Source: Candidatus Howiella intestinavium (GTDB lineage: Bacteria; Bacillota; Clostridia; Oscillospirales; Acutalibacteraceae). Taken from it: DNA of 64,000 bases. Below are positions 17,328 through 25,771 of the stretch, piece by piece. Made by a program: the position numbers and the translations under genes. The DNA lies in NCBI GenBank assembly GCA_904420585.1, contig CAJFVX010000049.1:1-64000 (forward strand), read 5' to 3'. A model generated the notes under the pieces. It was given only the letters and a program-made list of their open reading frames with translations. It had not been told where the DNA came from and made no database searches. Numbering within the stretch: position 1 is the stretch's first letter; every line of letters begins with the position of its first letter.

Positions 17328-17372
17328 GGGAAAAGCCTGAAGCTTTTGCCAGATAAAGGAAGTGGAAAAACT

Positions 17373-18131
17373 ATGACGCGTATTCTCTTAAGCGGCTGCA
17401 ACGGGAAAATGGGCCAGGCCATAACCGCCTGCGTCGATGAGCGGGACGACTGCGAAATCGTGGCCGGCGTGGACATCGATGTGGCCATGCGCAGCCGGTA
17501 TCCCGTCTTTAAAACCTTCGCCGACGTGACCTGCGAAGCCGATGTGATCATCGACTTCTCCCACCCTTCTGTGCTGACCGGCATGCTGGCCTATGCAAAG
17601 GAGAAAAATCTGCCGGTGGTCATCTCCACTACCGGCTACAGCGACCAGCAGACCGAGGAAATCAAGGAGGCGGCCAAGCACCTGGCCATCTTCTTTTCCT
17701 TTAATATGTCCCTTGGCATCAACCTGCTGGTGGAACTGGCCAAAAAGGCCGCCGCCGTCCTGGGCGACACCTTTGACATCGAGATTGTGGAGGCTCACCA
17801 CAACCTGAAGCTGGATGCCCCCAGCGGCACGGCCATCATGCTGGCCGACGGCATTCAGGAATCCCTGGCCGAGCCTTATGAGTATGTATACAACCGGCAC
17901 GACCGGCGGATGCAGCGGCCCAAAAAGGAAATCGGCATGCACTCCATCCGGGGCGGCACCATTGTAGGCGAGCATCAGGTGATATTCGCCGGCCGGGATG
18001 AAATCGTCACCCTTTCCCACTCGGCCCGTTCCAAGGCGGTATTTGCCGCCGGGGCGGTCAATGCCGGCGTCTATCTGGCCGGCAAGGGGCCGGGGCTGTA
18101 CAATATGAAAAACCTGGTGGAATCCAAATAG
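17373..18131 (+). CDS. dapB: 4-hydroxy-tetrahydrodipicolinate reductase
   Basis: DapB reduces the DapA product with NAD(P)H. The predicted 252 residues match the family, with the N-terminal nucleotide loop ILLSGCNGKMGQAI, the catalytic segment EAHHNLKLDAPSGTA, and a GGTIVGEHQVIFAG C-terminal part. The ATG at 17373 follows AAAGGAAGTG; an upstream ATG at 17346 adds nine unlikely residues. The operon then has no dapL or lysA, so later steps are encoded elsewhere. Confidence 0.95.
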   Translation: MTRILLSGCNGKMGQAITACVDERDDCEIVAGVDIDVAMRSRYPVFKTFADVTCEADVIIDFSHPSVLTGMLAYAKEKNLPVVISTTGYSDQQTEEIKEAAKHLAIFFSFNMSLGINLLVELAKKAAAVLGDTFDIEIVEAHHNLKLDAPSGTAIMLADGIQESLAEPYEYVYNRHDRRMQRPKKEIGMHSIRGGTIVGEHQVIFAGRDEIVTLSHSARSKAVFAAGAVNAGVYLAGKGPGLYNMKNLVESK

Positions 18132-18162
18132 ACGACGGGAAGTCCGGAAAGGAGCGAGCCCT

Positions 18163-18624
18163 ATGAAAACCATTGAATCGGTCCGGCTGACCGAGGACGT
18201 CACCTTAATTTCGCTGACCAATACGCCGACGGACATTCGGTTTGTCTCCAGGGTCTTCGACGCCCTGTCGGCGGCGGCGGTCAATGTGGACATGATATCC
18301 CAAAGCCCTGCGGTGGGCGACCGGGGGGCTCTGGCCTTTACCATTGCGGGGGAACAGCTGACACCGGCTCTGCAGGTCATCGCGGGGCTGCGGGAGACCG
18401 ACCCGGCCATCCAGCTTTCCATCAGCAGCGACAACTGCAAAATTTCGGTGGAGGGAGAGCGGATGCGCAGCCAGCCCGGCGTGGCCGCCGACGTATTCCG
18501 GGCGGCCGCCTCGGTACAGGCGGATCTGCGGCTCATCACCACCTCTGAGGTGGATATTTCCCTGCTGGTCACCCAGGCCGACGCCCCTGCCGCCATGGCG
18601 GCCATCGAAAAGGCCTTTGCCTGA
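18163..18624 (+). CDS. Stand-alone ACT-domain protein (aspartokinase regulatory-domain-like)
   Basis: A 153-residue protein consisting of two ACT modules in the arrangement of the C-terminal regulatory half of aspartate kinase. It has no kinase catalytic part. Segments such as VNVDMISQSPAVGDRGALAF and ADLRLITTSEVDISLLVTQADA resemble the lysine/threonine-binding interface. As the last gene of the lysine-riboswitch operon it could bind lysine and modulate an unlinked aspartokinase, or act as its small subunit. That role is inference. Confidence 0.82.
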   Translation: MKTIESVRLTEDVTLISLTNTPTDIRFVSRVFDALSAAAVNVDMISQSPAVGDRGALAFTIAGEQLTPALQVIAGLRETDPAIQLSISSDNCKISVEGERMRSQPGVAADVFRAAASVQADLRLITTSEVDISLLVTQADAPAAMAAIEKAFA

Positions 18625-18652
18625 TTGCCCTGGTTTTATTCTGCTGTATAAG

Positions 18653-18696
18653 AACGGCCGCTTACCCATGCTGTCATGGGCGGGCGGCCGTTTTTT
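18653..18696. terminator. Terminator of the lysine operon
   Basis: AACGGCCGC and GCGGCCGTT enclose an inner CCCATG/CATGGG hairpin, followed by a six-T run. It also sits beyond the convergent permease gene. Confidence 0.85.
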
Positions 18697-18704
18697 CTGC
18701 CTTT

Positions 18705-19895
18705 CTATTCCCGGCGCAGGGCGTCCACCGGGCGCATTTTGGAAGCGGCCACCGCCGGGTAGACGCCGAAGGCCACCCCGCTTACAAGGGCAATGCCCAA
18801 GGCCCCCAGGGCCTGGTATACCGTCACCTGCACGGGATAGTCCACGGCGGCCGAAGCGATGGCCGTAAGGGCTATGCCCATCAGCAGGCCCACGGCGCCG
18901 CCCAAGAGGGAGAGCAGCACGGCCTCGCTTAAAAATTCCCGCAGGATGGCCCCCCGCCGGGCGCCGATGGCCTTTTTGATGCCGATTTCCCGGGTGCGCT
19001 CGGTTACGGACACCAGCATGACGGTCATAATCCCCAAACCCGCTACCACCAGGGAAATGGAGCCGATAACCGTCAGCACGAGGGTGACGATATCCAGGGT
19101 ATTGCTCAGCTTTCCCCGCTGCTTGACCAGGTTTTCGGCGTGGACGGTGGCGTCGGCGGATTTTTCCAGCTGCAGGCTGCGCTCGATTTCCCGGGCCACC
19201 GCGTCCAAATCCTCCCCCTGCCCCTCCGGCACCTCTATGGCGATTTGGCTGAGGGTATCGCTGCCGGTGTACTGCTGCAGGGTGGTATAAGGGATATAGA
19301 CAAAGGTGGGGATATACTCCCCGGCGATGCTCTGCAGGATACCGCTGTCCGGGGCGGCGACGCCCACGATTTCAAAGGGCTCCTCCCCGCCTCCCAGGGA
19401 CAGGTACAGGGTGCCCCCCACGGCGTTTTCCCTGTGGTACAGGGCGGCGGCCGTGTCCGCGTCCACCAGGCAGACCCGGGAGCGGCCGGCCACGTCGGCG
19501 GCCGTAATCTCCCGGCCGTATTCCAGCTCCAGGGAAATCACCTGGTTGGCGCCGCTGTCGATTCCCCAAATCATGGTGCTGCTGCTGGAGCCGCTGGCCG
19601 ACGCGGTGCCCATTGTGGTCAGCACCGGCGTGGCCTCGGATACGCCCCCCAGGCTCCGCAGGGTATCCAAATCCTCGTTTTTCAGTCCCGAACTGCCGTC
19701 GGCCTGCTTTACGCTGACGGCGATGCCGTTGACGCCCAGGCTGTCCAGCTCATGGTTGACTGCCGTCTTGCCCGCATTGGAAATGACGCTGATAACCAGG
19801 ACGGAACAGACGCCGATGGCAATGCTTAAAAGGGTTAAAAGGGTGCGGGCACCCTTCCGCCGCAGATTGCGCAGGGCCATACGCAAAGGTTCCAT
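18705..19895 (-). CDS. MacB-type ABC transporter permease (FtsX-like)
   Basis: A 396-residue permease with one N-terminal TM helix (LLTLLSIAIGVCSVLVISVIS), a large extracytoplasmic MacB-PCD domain (about 45-250), and three C-terminal TM helices with the FtsX-type TREIGIKKAIGARRGAILREFL. Such proteins are mechanotransmission pumps, and need an ATPase. No ATPase gene is in the neighbourhood. It is translated from a start 2 bp after the adaptor gene. Confidence 0.88.
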   Translation of the reverse strand: MEPLRMALRNLRRKGARTLLTLLSIAIGVCSVLVISVISNAGKTAVNHELDSLGVNGIAVSVKQADGSSGLKNEDLDTLRSLGGVSEATPVLTTMGTASASGSSSSTMIWGIDSGANQVISLELEYGREITAADVAGRSRVCLVDADTAAALYHRENAVGGTLYLSLGGGEEPFEIVGVAAPDSGILQSIAGEYIPTFVYIPYTTLQQYTGSDTLSQIAIEVPEGQGEDLDAVAREIERSLQLEKSADATVHAENLVKQRGKLSNTLDIVTLVLTVIGSISLVVAGLGIMTVMLVSVTERTREIGIKKAIGARRGAILREFLSEAVLLSLLGGAVGLLMGIALTAIASAAVDYPVQVTVYQALGALGIALVSGVAFGVYPAVAASKMRPVDALRRE

Positions 19896-19896
19896 G

Positions 19897-20886
19897 CTAC
19901 GCCGCCTCCTCTGCCCCAGGGGGCGTCACCCGGACGCAGTCCCCTTCCAGCCCGGCGGGCTGCAGAACCAGCTGCCAGCCGGCTTCTGCCCCCGCCAGCA
20001 CCTCCATGCCCGCCGCCGTCTCGGCGCCGGTTTGGATATACCGCTTGCAGGCCCAGCCGTCCACCAGCTGGTAGACATACTGCCGGTTCTCTTCGTCCTG
20101 CTCTATGGCTTCATAGGGAATAATCAAAATATCTTCCAGCACATCCGTGACAATATCGGCCTGGACATTATAGCCGGCCCGCAGGTCCGCGCCGGCCCCG
20201 TCGATGGAAATGACGCCCTCCACCACCGTTTCGGTACCGGTGGTGCGCACCACCTGCCGGGCCGTTTCCGCCAGGCTGACGATGTGGCCGGTGTAGCTTT
20301 TTCCCGGAAACCCGTTGCCGGTGATAGTGGCCGTCTGCCCCGGCTCTATCGACGAAATAATGCTTTCGCTGAAGGAGGCCCGCATCTGCAGGGCATCGGC
20401 GCCGGACAGGGTCATGGCCGCCTTACCGGGCATATACATCTCCCCGGCCGATACGGAAAGACCGGTTACCCGGCCGGCAGCCGGGGCATATACGGCTTCA
20501 GGAACCTGCCCGGACAGGACGCTTTCGCTAAGGCTGGTACCGGCCGCCAGGCTCTCCCCGTCGGCCGCAAGGCCGGACAGCAGGGCCGCTGCCTGAACGC
20601 TGGCTGTCCTGTCCACGGTGAAGAGCAGGTCGCCGGCCTGGACGGCCTGCCCCTCCTCCACCGCCACGGTCTCCACATACAGCGGCCATTCGCTTTCCAC
20701 CGGATAAGACGCGGTGTTTTCCAGGATGCCGCTGCAGCGGACGGACAGGCTGACGTCCTGCCGGGAAATGGTGACGGTCTCCACCGCCGGTGCGGCCTCC
20801 TGCACCCATCCGGGGATAGAAAAACTCCCGCAGAGGGCACAGGCGGTAAGTATGAACAAAAACAGATATTTCCTATATTTCTTCAT
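19897..20886 (-). CDS. MacA/HlyD-type membrane-fusion adaptor
   Basis: A 329-residue secreted or anchored adaptor with an N-terminal hydrophobic segment (YLFLFILTACALCGSFSIP), a split lipoyl/biotinyl-like domain (EEGQAVQAGDLLFTVDRTASVQ then PAAGRVTGLSVSAGEMYMPG), and beta-barrel parts. The helical hairpin is very short, as in Gram-positive adaptors lacking an outer membrane. It precedes its permease partner and probably links it to an extracellular substrate. The ATPase component is missing locally. Confidence 0.85.
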   Translation of the reverse strand: MKKYRKYLFLFILTACALCGSFSIPGWVQEAAPAVETVTISRQDVSLSVRCSGILENTASYPVESEWPLYVETVAVEEGQAVQAGDLLFTVDRTASVQAAALLSGLAADGESLAAGTSLSESVLSGQVPEAVYAPAAGRVTGLSVSAGEMYMPGKAAMTLSGADALQMRASFSESIISSIEPGQTATITGNGFPGKSYTGHIVSLAETARQVVRTTGTETVVEGVISIDGAGADLRAGYNVQADIVTDVLEDILIIPYEAIEQDEENRQYVYQLVDGWACKRYIQTGAETAAGMEVLAGAEAGWQLVLQPAGLEGDCVRVTPPGAEEAA

Positions 20887-20995
20887 AGCATGTATCCCTT
20901 CCTAGCCATACTAAACCCTAGTGTTTGAAAAAGAAGGGAAATTATGAGCCATCACAGGATGGAATTTTCTTACCGGATGCAGTGGGAATTGTTCC

Positions 20996-21024
20996 TTGCT
21001 TTCTGAAGAAAAGTTTCGTATAAT
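20996..21024 (+). promoter_or_regulatory. Sigma-A-like promoter for the lipoprotein gene
   Basis: TTGCTT and a perfect TATAAT are separated by 17 bases, 29 bp before the ATG. Confidence 0.6.
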
Positions 21025-21052
21025 AAACATACTGAGAAAGGGGTAGTGCAAA

Positions 21053-21628
21053 ATGAAGAAGATTGTAAAAATCCTGGCGGCGGCCTGCGCGGCTGTCCTG
21101 GTGCTGGCCGGCTGCGGCGGAAACGGTACGCCGGAAGAGGTAACCGCAGGTGCCCTGCAGGCCATCCAGGCCGCAGACGCGGATGCCTTTTACCGCTATG
21201 TCTCGGAGGACAGCACCCTGTTTGCCGACAGCGAAACCTGGGGCGAAGGCGAATGGCAGCTGATGAAACTCATGTACCAGAACCTGACGTATGAAATCAA
21301 GAACGCCAGCATCGAAGGGGATACGGCCACTGTAACGGCCGACATCACCAACACCGACTTCAGCCAGATTCTTATGTCGGCCATGAATGAAATCGTAAGC
21401 GCCACCATGTCGGGAGAACTGACCGAGGCGGATGAGGCGAAAATCGCCGACTTCATGATCACCTCCATGCAGGAGGCTGCCGACAGCGGCGATGTACAAA
21501 CCGCCACTGAAACGGTGGATATTACCCTGGAAAAGGACGGGGACGACTGGAAGGTGCAGACCGACGATACCCTGCTCAACGCCCTGGGCGGCGGGAATCT
21601 GGACAGCGTCACCGAGATGCTGCAATAA
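21053..21628 (+). CDS. Putative lipoprotein, NTF2-like/DUF4878-type fold
   Basis: A 191-residue exported lipoprotein. The signal peptide has the lipobox LAGC (Cys21). The mature part, beginning with TPEEVTAGALQAIQAADADAFYRYVS and continuing to TVDITLEKDGDDWKVQTDD, is the pattern of small NTF2-like lipoproteins that may bind ligands. Function is unknown. It has its own promoter and is isolated from its neighbours by a terminator. Confidence 0.8.
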   Translation: MKKIVKILAAACAAVLVLAGCGGNGTPEEVTAGALQAIQAADADAFYRYVSEDSTLFADSETWGEGEWQLMKLMYQNLTYEIKNASIEGDTATVTADITNTDFSQILMSAMNEIVSATMSGELTEADEAKIADFMITSMQEAADSGDVQTATETVDITLEKDGDDWKVQTDDTLLNALGGGNLDSVTEMLQ

Positions 21629-21636
21629 ACGCATAG

Positions 21637-21676
21637 AAAAGGCGTGTCACAGCAATCAAACTGTGACACGCCTTTT
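21637..21676. terminator. Bidirectional terminator
   Basis: AAAAGGCGTGTCACAG and CTGTGACACGCCTTTT form a 16-bp perfect stem with an 8-base loop and T-runs in both directions, between the lipoprotein and membrane-protein genes. Confidence 0.93.
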
Positions 21677-21680
21677 TTGT

Positions 21681-22568
21681 TCATCCATCCGCAGACTGCA
21701 GGAACGTCTCTTCCCTATCCGTCCGGAGATTCTCCCGGCGGGCCAGCACCAGATATACGGCTCCCAGCACCAGCGCCAGCAGCAGCATAACGCCCGCGGC
21801 GGCAAGCAGCCAATAGGCAATTTGCCTTGCGTATCCGGTGATAAAGGCGTACAGCGCCCTGCCCGTAATGCCGATGCGCTCTATGCGGCCGGAAAGCAGA
21901 AGGATGGCCGGGGGCAGGGCCAGGGTCAAAGCTGCGCCGGAGAAAGCGTAGACGGCATACCGGCAGAAGGCCTTTCTGCGACGGCGGATGGCAAATAAAA
22001 AGGCCAGTGTGAAAAGGCAGAGCAGGCCTACGGCCCCGGTGGCCACGCGCACCGGCCCCCGGAGGGACCGCAGGGCGTCCGACGCGTAGGAGGCCAGGGG
22101 CAGGCTTACCCCTTCGCCGTAGGTTTCGGTACATACCGTCGCCAGGTACCCCACCGCCTCCTCCACCTCGGGTGTAACCACAAACTCCCGCTGCCGCACA
22201 TTTTCCAGCAGCTTTTCGGTCAAATCGGATTGGAAGGCTTCCAGGTCGGCCCCGGCCCTTCCGGCCGTATACAGGCTGTCGATTTCCCGCTCCACGTCGG
22301 CCTGTACCGCCGCGTCATCTAAAACAGAGAGGAAAAAAGCCTCGTCGAAGCCGCTGCTGATGCCGTAGGATACGAAAATCTCCTCCATATCCTGCTTGAT
22401 ATATCCTATATAACCGCTCTGCTCCATAACCCGTTTTAAGAAGGCAGGAGACAGGATGGTGGCCTGGGTCAAAATCAGAAGGGCAAAAAGGCTGAGAAAG
22501 AGGCTCAGCAGAAAGGACAGCAGCCAGGATATCACATTGCGCGTCCGCTCTTGGGCGGGTGTGGCCAT
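21681..22568 (-). CDS. Multi-pass membrane protein, unknown function
   Basis: A 295-residue protein with an N-terminal TM helix (residues about 11-36, LLSFLLSLFLSLFALLILTQ), a large extracytoplasmic domain (about 40-175) rich in acidic residues, and three more TM helices (about 180-200, 209-229, 255-279). No family is recognised. It is the last gene of a run with a sortase substrate and sortase, and starts 12 bp after the sortase stop with AAGGAGG, so a role in surface-protein or polymer attachment is inferred from context only. Confidence 0.72.
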   Translation of the reverse strand: MATPAQERTRNVISWLLSFLLSLFLSLFALLILTQATILSPAFLKRVMEQSGYIGYIKQDMEEIFVSYGISSGFDEAFFLSVLDDAAVQADVEREIDSLYTAGRAGADLEAFQSDLTEKLLENVRQREFVVTPEVEEAVGYLATVCTETYGEGVSLPLASYASDALRSLRGPVRVATGAVGLLCLFTLAFLFAIRRRRKAFCRYAVYAFSGAALTLALPPAILLLSGRIERIGITGRALYAFITGYARQIAYWLLAAAGVMLLLALVLGAVYLVLARRENLRTDREETFLQSADG

Positions 22569-22580
22569 CTTTTTTCCTCC

Positions 22581-23261
22581 TTATGAGACAATCTGCGGGC
22601 CGGATACATAGTCGGCGTACACAAAGACCCGGTAGGGCGTGGCGCCCACGCCGGTTATCCGATGGCAGGTGTATAAAATCAGGTTTTCCTCCCGGCGGGT
22701 CAGATCATAGGCGCTGGTATCGTCGTACCGGGCTATCTGGGTGCCTGTCACCACATAGGTGTAGACGCCGTAGTTGGTGCGTACCTCTATTTCCGCCCCC
22801 GCCTGCACCTGTTCCAGGGTGCGGAAGTGGGTGGTCACATGGGCCCCCATGAGGACGGTGCGCCCCTGGCCGGGCAGATAGGTTCCCGAATAGACCTCCA
22901 CGCCCTTTTTCATGTTTTTGATGTCGTCCCCGTAAATGAGGGACGCGTCGATTTCCACCGAGGGGATAAGGATTTTACCGAAGAGGGCCCCCTCCTCCGG
23001 GAACTGGATTTCGCTGCGCTGCAGTTGGGATTCCTGGGGTTCGGCCGGCTGGTCGTCCTCCTTGTAAATATCCGCCGCTTCCCGATCAAAGTCCGGCGCG
23101 CTCTGGAGGAAGAGCAGATCCACCATGCCGAGATAGGGGGACACCACCGGCCCCAGGGCGGCCGCCGTCAGCGTACAGCTCAAGAGCAGAAAAACAATGG
23201 GATAAAATATGAATTTTATCCCATTGGCCATTCTGCGTTTTCTGTTTCCCCTTCGCTTCAT
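22581..23261 (-). CDS. Sortase (class D-like)
   Basis: A membrane-anchored transpeptidase of 226 residues that joins surface proteins to the cell wall. It has a basic N terminus, a TM helix (about 16-40), and catalytic His141 (LMGAHVTTHF), Cys199 (LILYTCHRI) and Arg211 (TPYRVFVYADYV). The Cys motif LYTC lacks the TLxTC of classes A and B, favouring class D. It lies one base after the gene for its likely substrate. It has a typical Gram-positive topology: N-in, catalytic part outside. Confidence 0.92.
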   Translation of the reverse strand: MKRRGNRKRRMANGIKFIFYPIVFLLLSCTLTAAALGPVVSPYLGMVDLLFLQSAPDFDREAADIYKEDDQPAEPQESQLQRSEIQFPEEGALFGKILIPSVEIDASLIYGDDIKNMKKGVEVYSGTYLPGQGRTVLMGAHVTTHFRTLEQVQAGAEIEVRTNYGVYTYVVTGTQIARYDDTSAYDLTRREENLILYTCHRITGVGATPYRVFVYADYVSGPQIVS

Positions 23262-23262
23262 A

Positions 23263-23811
23263 CTAGCAGGCTTCGGGCTGGGCCAGCCGCTTCCGGTTGG
23301 CCAACACTACCGTACCGCCCAGGACTGCCAGGATCGAACCGGACGCCAGCAGCAGGGTGGTATAATCTCCGCCGGTCTGCTTGATGGGCTCGGAAGACCG
23401 GGCCAGCACGCTGTAGGTGCGCCCCTGGGCATCCACGATGTAGATGGTCTTGCCGTCAAAGGTCAGGGTAGCCCCTACCTTCTTGGCCGACTCGGCGGCC
23501 ATGTTCTGCAGCTGCCGCTGCACGTCGGCGGGAATGTTCTTGAACTCGGTTTCGCCGGTGCTGGCCCACAGGGCCTTGGCTTCCTGCAGGTCGGCCATGG
23601 CCGTATCCAGCTGCTCGGACGTCAGGTCATTGGCGGCCAGGAAATCCTCCGCCAGGTCCACGTACTTGTCGGGAATCTCCTTGACCTTGTCGCCGACCGT
23701 TACGCCGGCCTTTATCTCATTGATGAGATCGTTCTTGGTGGCCGCAAAGGTAGGCATGGCCAGGGCGGTCAGCATCACAGCGGCACACAGAGCAGACATC
23801 AGTTTCTTCAT
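23263..23811 (-). CDS. Candidate sortase substrate with a non-canonical sorting signal
   Basis: A 182-residue surface protein. The signal peptide is residues 1-24 (ending AMPTFA-A). The C terminus has the sortase-substrate layout: IKQTGG (143-148), a hydrophobic helix (152-171), a positive RKR (173-175) and a short tail ending in Cys. The pentapeptide has Lys where LPxTG motifs have Pro. AGGAGGAAAACCC precedes ATG 23811, and the longer in-frame ATG at 23868 begins exactly at the last base of the upstream sugar transferase gene and is rejected. The middle domain is helical and unrecognised. Confidence 0.8.
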   Translation of the reverse strand: MKKLMSALCAAVMLTALAMPTFAATKNDLINEIKAGVTVGDKVKEIPDKYVDLAEDFLAANDLTSEQLDTAMADLQEAKALWASTGETEFKNIPADVQRQLQNMAAESAKKVGATLTFDGKTIYIVDAQGRTYSVLARSSEPIKQTGGDYTTLLLASGSILAVLGGTVVLANRKRLAQPEAC

Positions 23812-23867
23812 GGGTTTTCCTCCTAGAGTTTTTTCTATATTGCAAGCCTTACGGGCATAGCAATCCA

Positions 23868-24551
23868 TCAGTATGCGCCCTCCCTGGAGAGAACAGCGCC
23901 TGCGGTCTTGAGCAGGATTTTCATATCCAGGGCAAAGGAGCGGTTGTCCACATAATACAGTTCCATTTCCATGCGTTCCCCGTAGGTGGTGGCGCTGCGG
24001 CCATTGGCCTGCCAGTATCCGGTCAGCCCCGGCAGGACGCTCACCAGCTTGTCCCGGTGCCGGCCGTATTTCTCCAGCTCCGCCTTGACCACCGGCCGGG
24101 GCCCCACCAGGCTCAGCTCCCCCTTGAGGATATTGAGCAGCTGGGGCAGCTCGTCCAGGCTGGTGGCTCGCAGGAATTTTCCCACCCGGGTAATGCGCGG
24201 GTCGTTTTCCAGTTTGAAGTTTTCATGGAACTCCTTTCGCTGTTCGGGGGTGAAGCTCTGTATCATGTCCTCGGCATTATACACCATGCTCCGAAACTTA
24301 TACAACCCCAACTTTTTTCCTCTATAACCAATTCGGTTATGTACATAGAAAACCTTTCCTGCCGGGTCTTCCAGCTTAATACAGAGGGCGATGAGAGCAA
24401 AAAACGGTGACAGCAAAAACAGGGCGCACAGGGCCACCGAAACATCTATCCAGCGCTTGCAGGCCTCATATCCGGCGGCCTTTTGAACCGTCCCGATTGC
24501 CGGGGCTTTGTCTTTGTAAATGGAAAACATTTCATAAGCCATATTTTTCAT
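23868..24551 (-). CDS. Undecaprenyl-phosphate sugar phosphotransferase (initiating glycosyltransferase)
   Basis: This 227-residue enzyme loads the first sugar phosphate onto undecaprenyl phosphate, starting exopolysaccharide repeat synthesis. It has one TM helix (about 39-60), then the conserved bacterial sugar transferase core: IGYRGKKLGLYKFRSMVYNAE, DPRITRVGKFLRATSLDELPQL and LSLVGPRPVV, and GLTGYWQANGRS near the end. ATG 24551 is preceded by AAGGAGC about 13 bases upstream. An ORF extension upstream to 24956 overlaps VanZ and has no conserved motifs, so it is rejected. Confidence 0.92.
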   Translation of the reverse strand: MKNMAYEMFSIYKDKAPAIGTVQKAAGYEACKRWIDVSVALCALFLLSPFFALIALCIKLEDPAGKVFYVHNRIGYRGKKLGLYKFRSMVYNAEDMIQSFTPEQRKEFHENFKLENDPRITRVGKFLRATSLDELPQLLNILKGELSLVGPRPVVKAELEKYGRHRDKLVSVLPGLTGYWQANGRSATTYGERMEMELYYVDNRSFALDMKILLKTAGAVLSREGAY

Positions 24552-24561
24552 CTGCAAGGAT

Positions 24562-25029
24562 TTAGCTCCTTTCTTGTCGGTCGTGTTTCCTCTTTTTTCG
24601 GATGGAAACGATAAACAGCACCAGCCCGGCGCCCAAAGCGGCACCGCACAGGTCGATAGCAACGTCCCGCAGGCTGCCTGTGCGGCCGGGGACAAAGGTT
24701 TGATGCCACTCGTCCAGGGCGGCGTAAAAGCCGCTGCATAAAAACGCAGAAAGCCATTTTGTGCCCGGGCGGGTGGAAAAGGGCAGCTGGATGAGGGTAA
24801 GAAGAGCCGCCAAGAGGGCGTAGGAAGAGAAATGGGCCGCCTTGCGCAGCAAATAATTGGCCGTCTGCCGGACGGCGTCGGGTTGGTGTCCCAGGATGGC
24901 GTCGGCCAGGCTGCCGCTGAGGGCGTTGCTCTGCCCGATGTTCTGGGAGGAGGCAAGGAAAATCCCCGCCATGCACAAAAGGGCGCAGCCGCCGAGCACC
25001 GCCGGCAGGATATATTTTTTCTTTCCCAT
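24562..25029 (-). CDS. VanZ-family membrane protein
   Basis: A 155-residue protein with four to five TM helices; AAHFSSYALLAALLTLIQLPFS and DEWHQTFVPGRTGSLRDVAIDLCGAALG carry the VanZ signature. VanZ-like proteins are common in exopolysaccharide loci, where their role is unclear. The start is ATG 25029 (MGKKKYILPAV) with AGGGGAGA ahead of it, 11 bp before the next gene upstream ends. It lies 10 bp before the sugar transferase start. Confidence 0.88.
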   Translation of the reverse strand: MGKKKYILPAVLGGCALLCMAGIFLASSQNIGQSNALSGSLADAILGHQPDAVRQTANYLLRKAAHFSSYALLAALLTLIQLPFSTRPGTKWLSAFLCSGFYAALDEWHQTFVPGRTGSLRDVAIDLCGAALGAGLVLFIVSIRKKRKHDRQERS

Positions 25030-25039
25030 CTCCCCTCCT

Positions 25040-25771
25040 TTACCCCTGCAGGGCCCGGGTGCTTTCCCGCAGGTGTGCCAGCAGCGCCCGCCCCTTCCGG
25101 CTCCTTTCCAAAGCGGCCGACGCCTCCCCAAACCGGGGCGGCCGGCTGTCCAGATTATGGGCGTCGCTCCCCGGCACCAAGGGGTACCCCGCTTCCATCA
25201 GCCCATAAAGGAAACGAAAACTTTTCCTTTCCATAAGGCTCGGCATATTGCACTGGAATACCAGCTCATCAAAGGAGAGCAGGGCCTCATAATCGGCCTT
25301 TGTATACCAGGCGAGATACCGCTCGATATGGGCCAGCAGCGGCACAATATCCAGGGAATAGGTCAGATTCTGCAGCTCCTCCAGCATCCAGGGACGGTAG
25401 CCCGCCATCGGCAGTTCCAAAAGCAGCAGGCGGGTGCCTTGTATGCACAGGGGCCGCAGGTCCTGTTCCCCTATCCCCCGCACCAGCCGCACCTCGGCAC
25501 CAAGGCAGGTTTGGGGTAGGCTGTCCCGGCCGGGCGCCTGCTCCAGCTGCCGGAAGGCCTCCTCCCTTCGCTCCAAAAAGCGGGGCAGGGGCTCCCGGTG
25601 GGGATAGTAATGGGAGGTCAGCACCACCCTGTCCACCCTCTGCTCTCCCAGCAGGCGCAGCATGGCTGCCGCCGTCTCCAAATTCCCGGCGCCGTCGTCC
25701 ATACCCGGCAGGCAGTGGGAATGAAAATCCGTCCACAGCCCGCCGGCCTCAGTTTTTATAGGCGTAGTCAT
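25040..25771 (-). CDS. CpsB/YwqE-type PHP-fold tyrosine-protein phosphatase
   Basis: A PHP-domain metal-dependent phosphatase, predicted to dephosphorylate the CpsD-type kinase and thereby control polymer synthesis. It has DFHSHCLPGMDDGA near the start, VLTSHYYPHREPLPRFLERR, and PLVPGSDAHNLDSRPPRF, giving the metal ligands. I choose ATG 25771 (MTTPIKTEAG), which overlaps the kinase gene; ATG 25795 (MDSTSIN...) is possible. Neither has a strong ribosome-binding site, consistent with coupling to the kinase gene. Confidence 0.88.
   Translation of the reverse strand: MTTPIKTEAGGLWTDFHSHCLPGMDDGAGNLETAAAMLRLLGEQRVDRVVLTSHYYPHREPLPRFLERREEAFRQLEQAPGRDSLPQTCLGAEVRLVRGIGEQDLRPLCIQGTRLLLLELPMAGYRPWMLEELQNLTYSLDIVPLLAHIERYLAWYTKADYEALLSFDELVFQCNMPSLMERKSFRFLYGLMEAGYPLVPGSDAHNLDSRPPRFGEASAALERSRKGRALLAHLRESTRALQG

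Noticed and set aside
23868..24956. Long form of the sugar transferase starting at 24956
   Set aside because: The extra 135 residues overlap VanZ in another frame and are Pro/Ser/Arg-rich; conservation begins at 24551.
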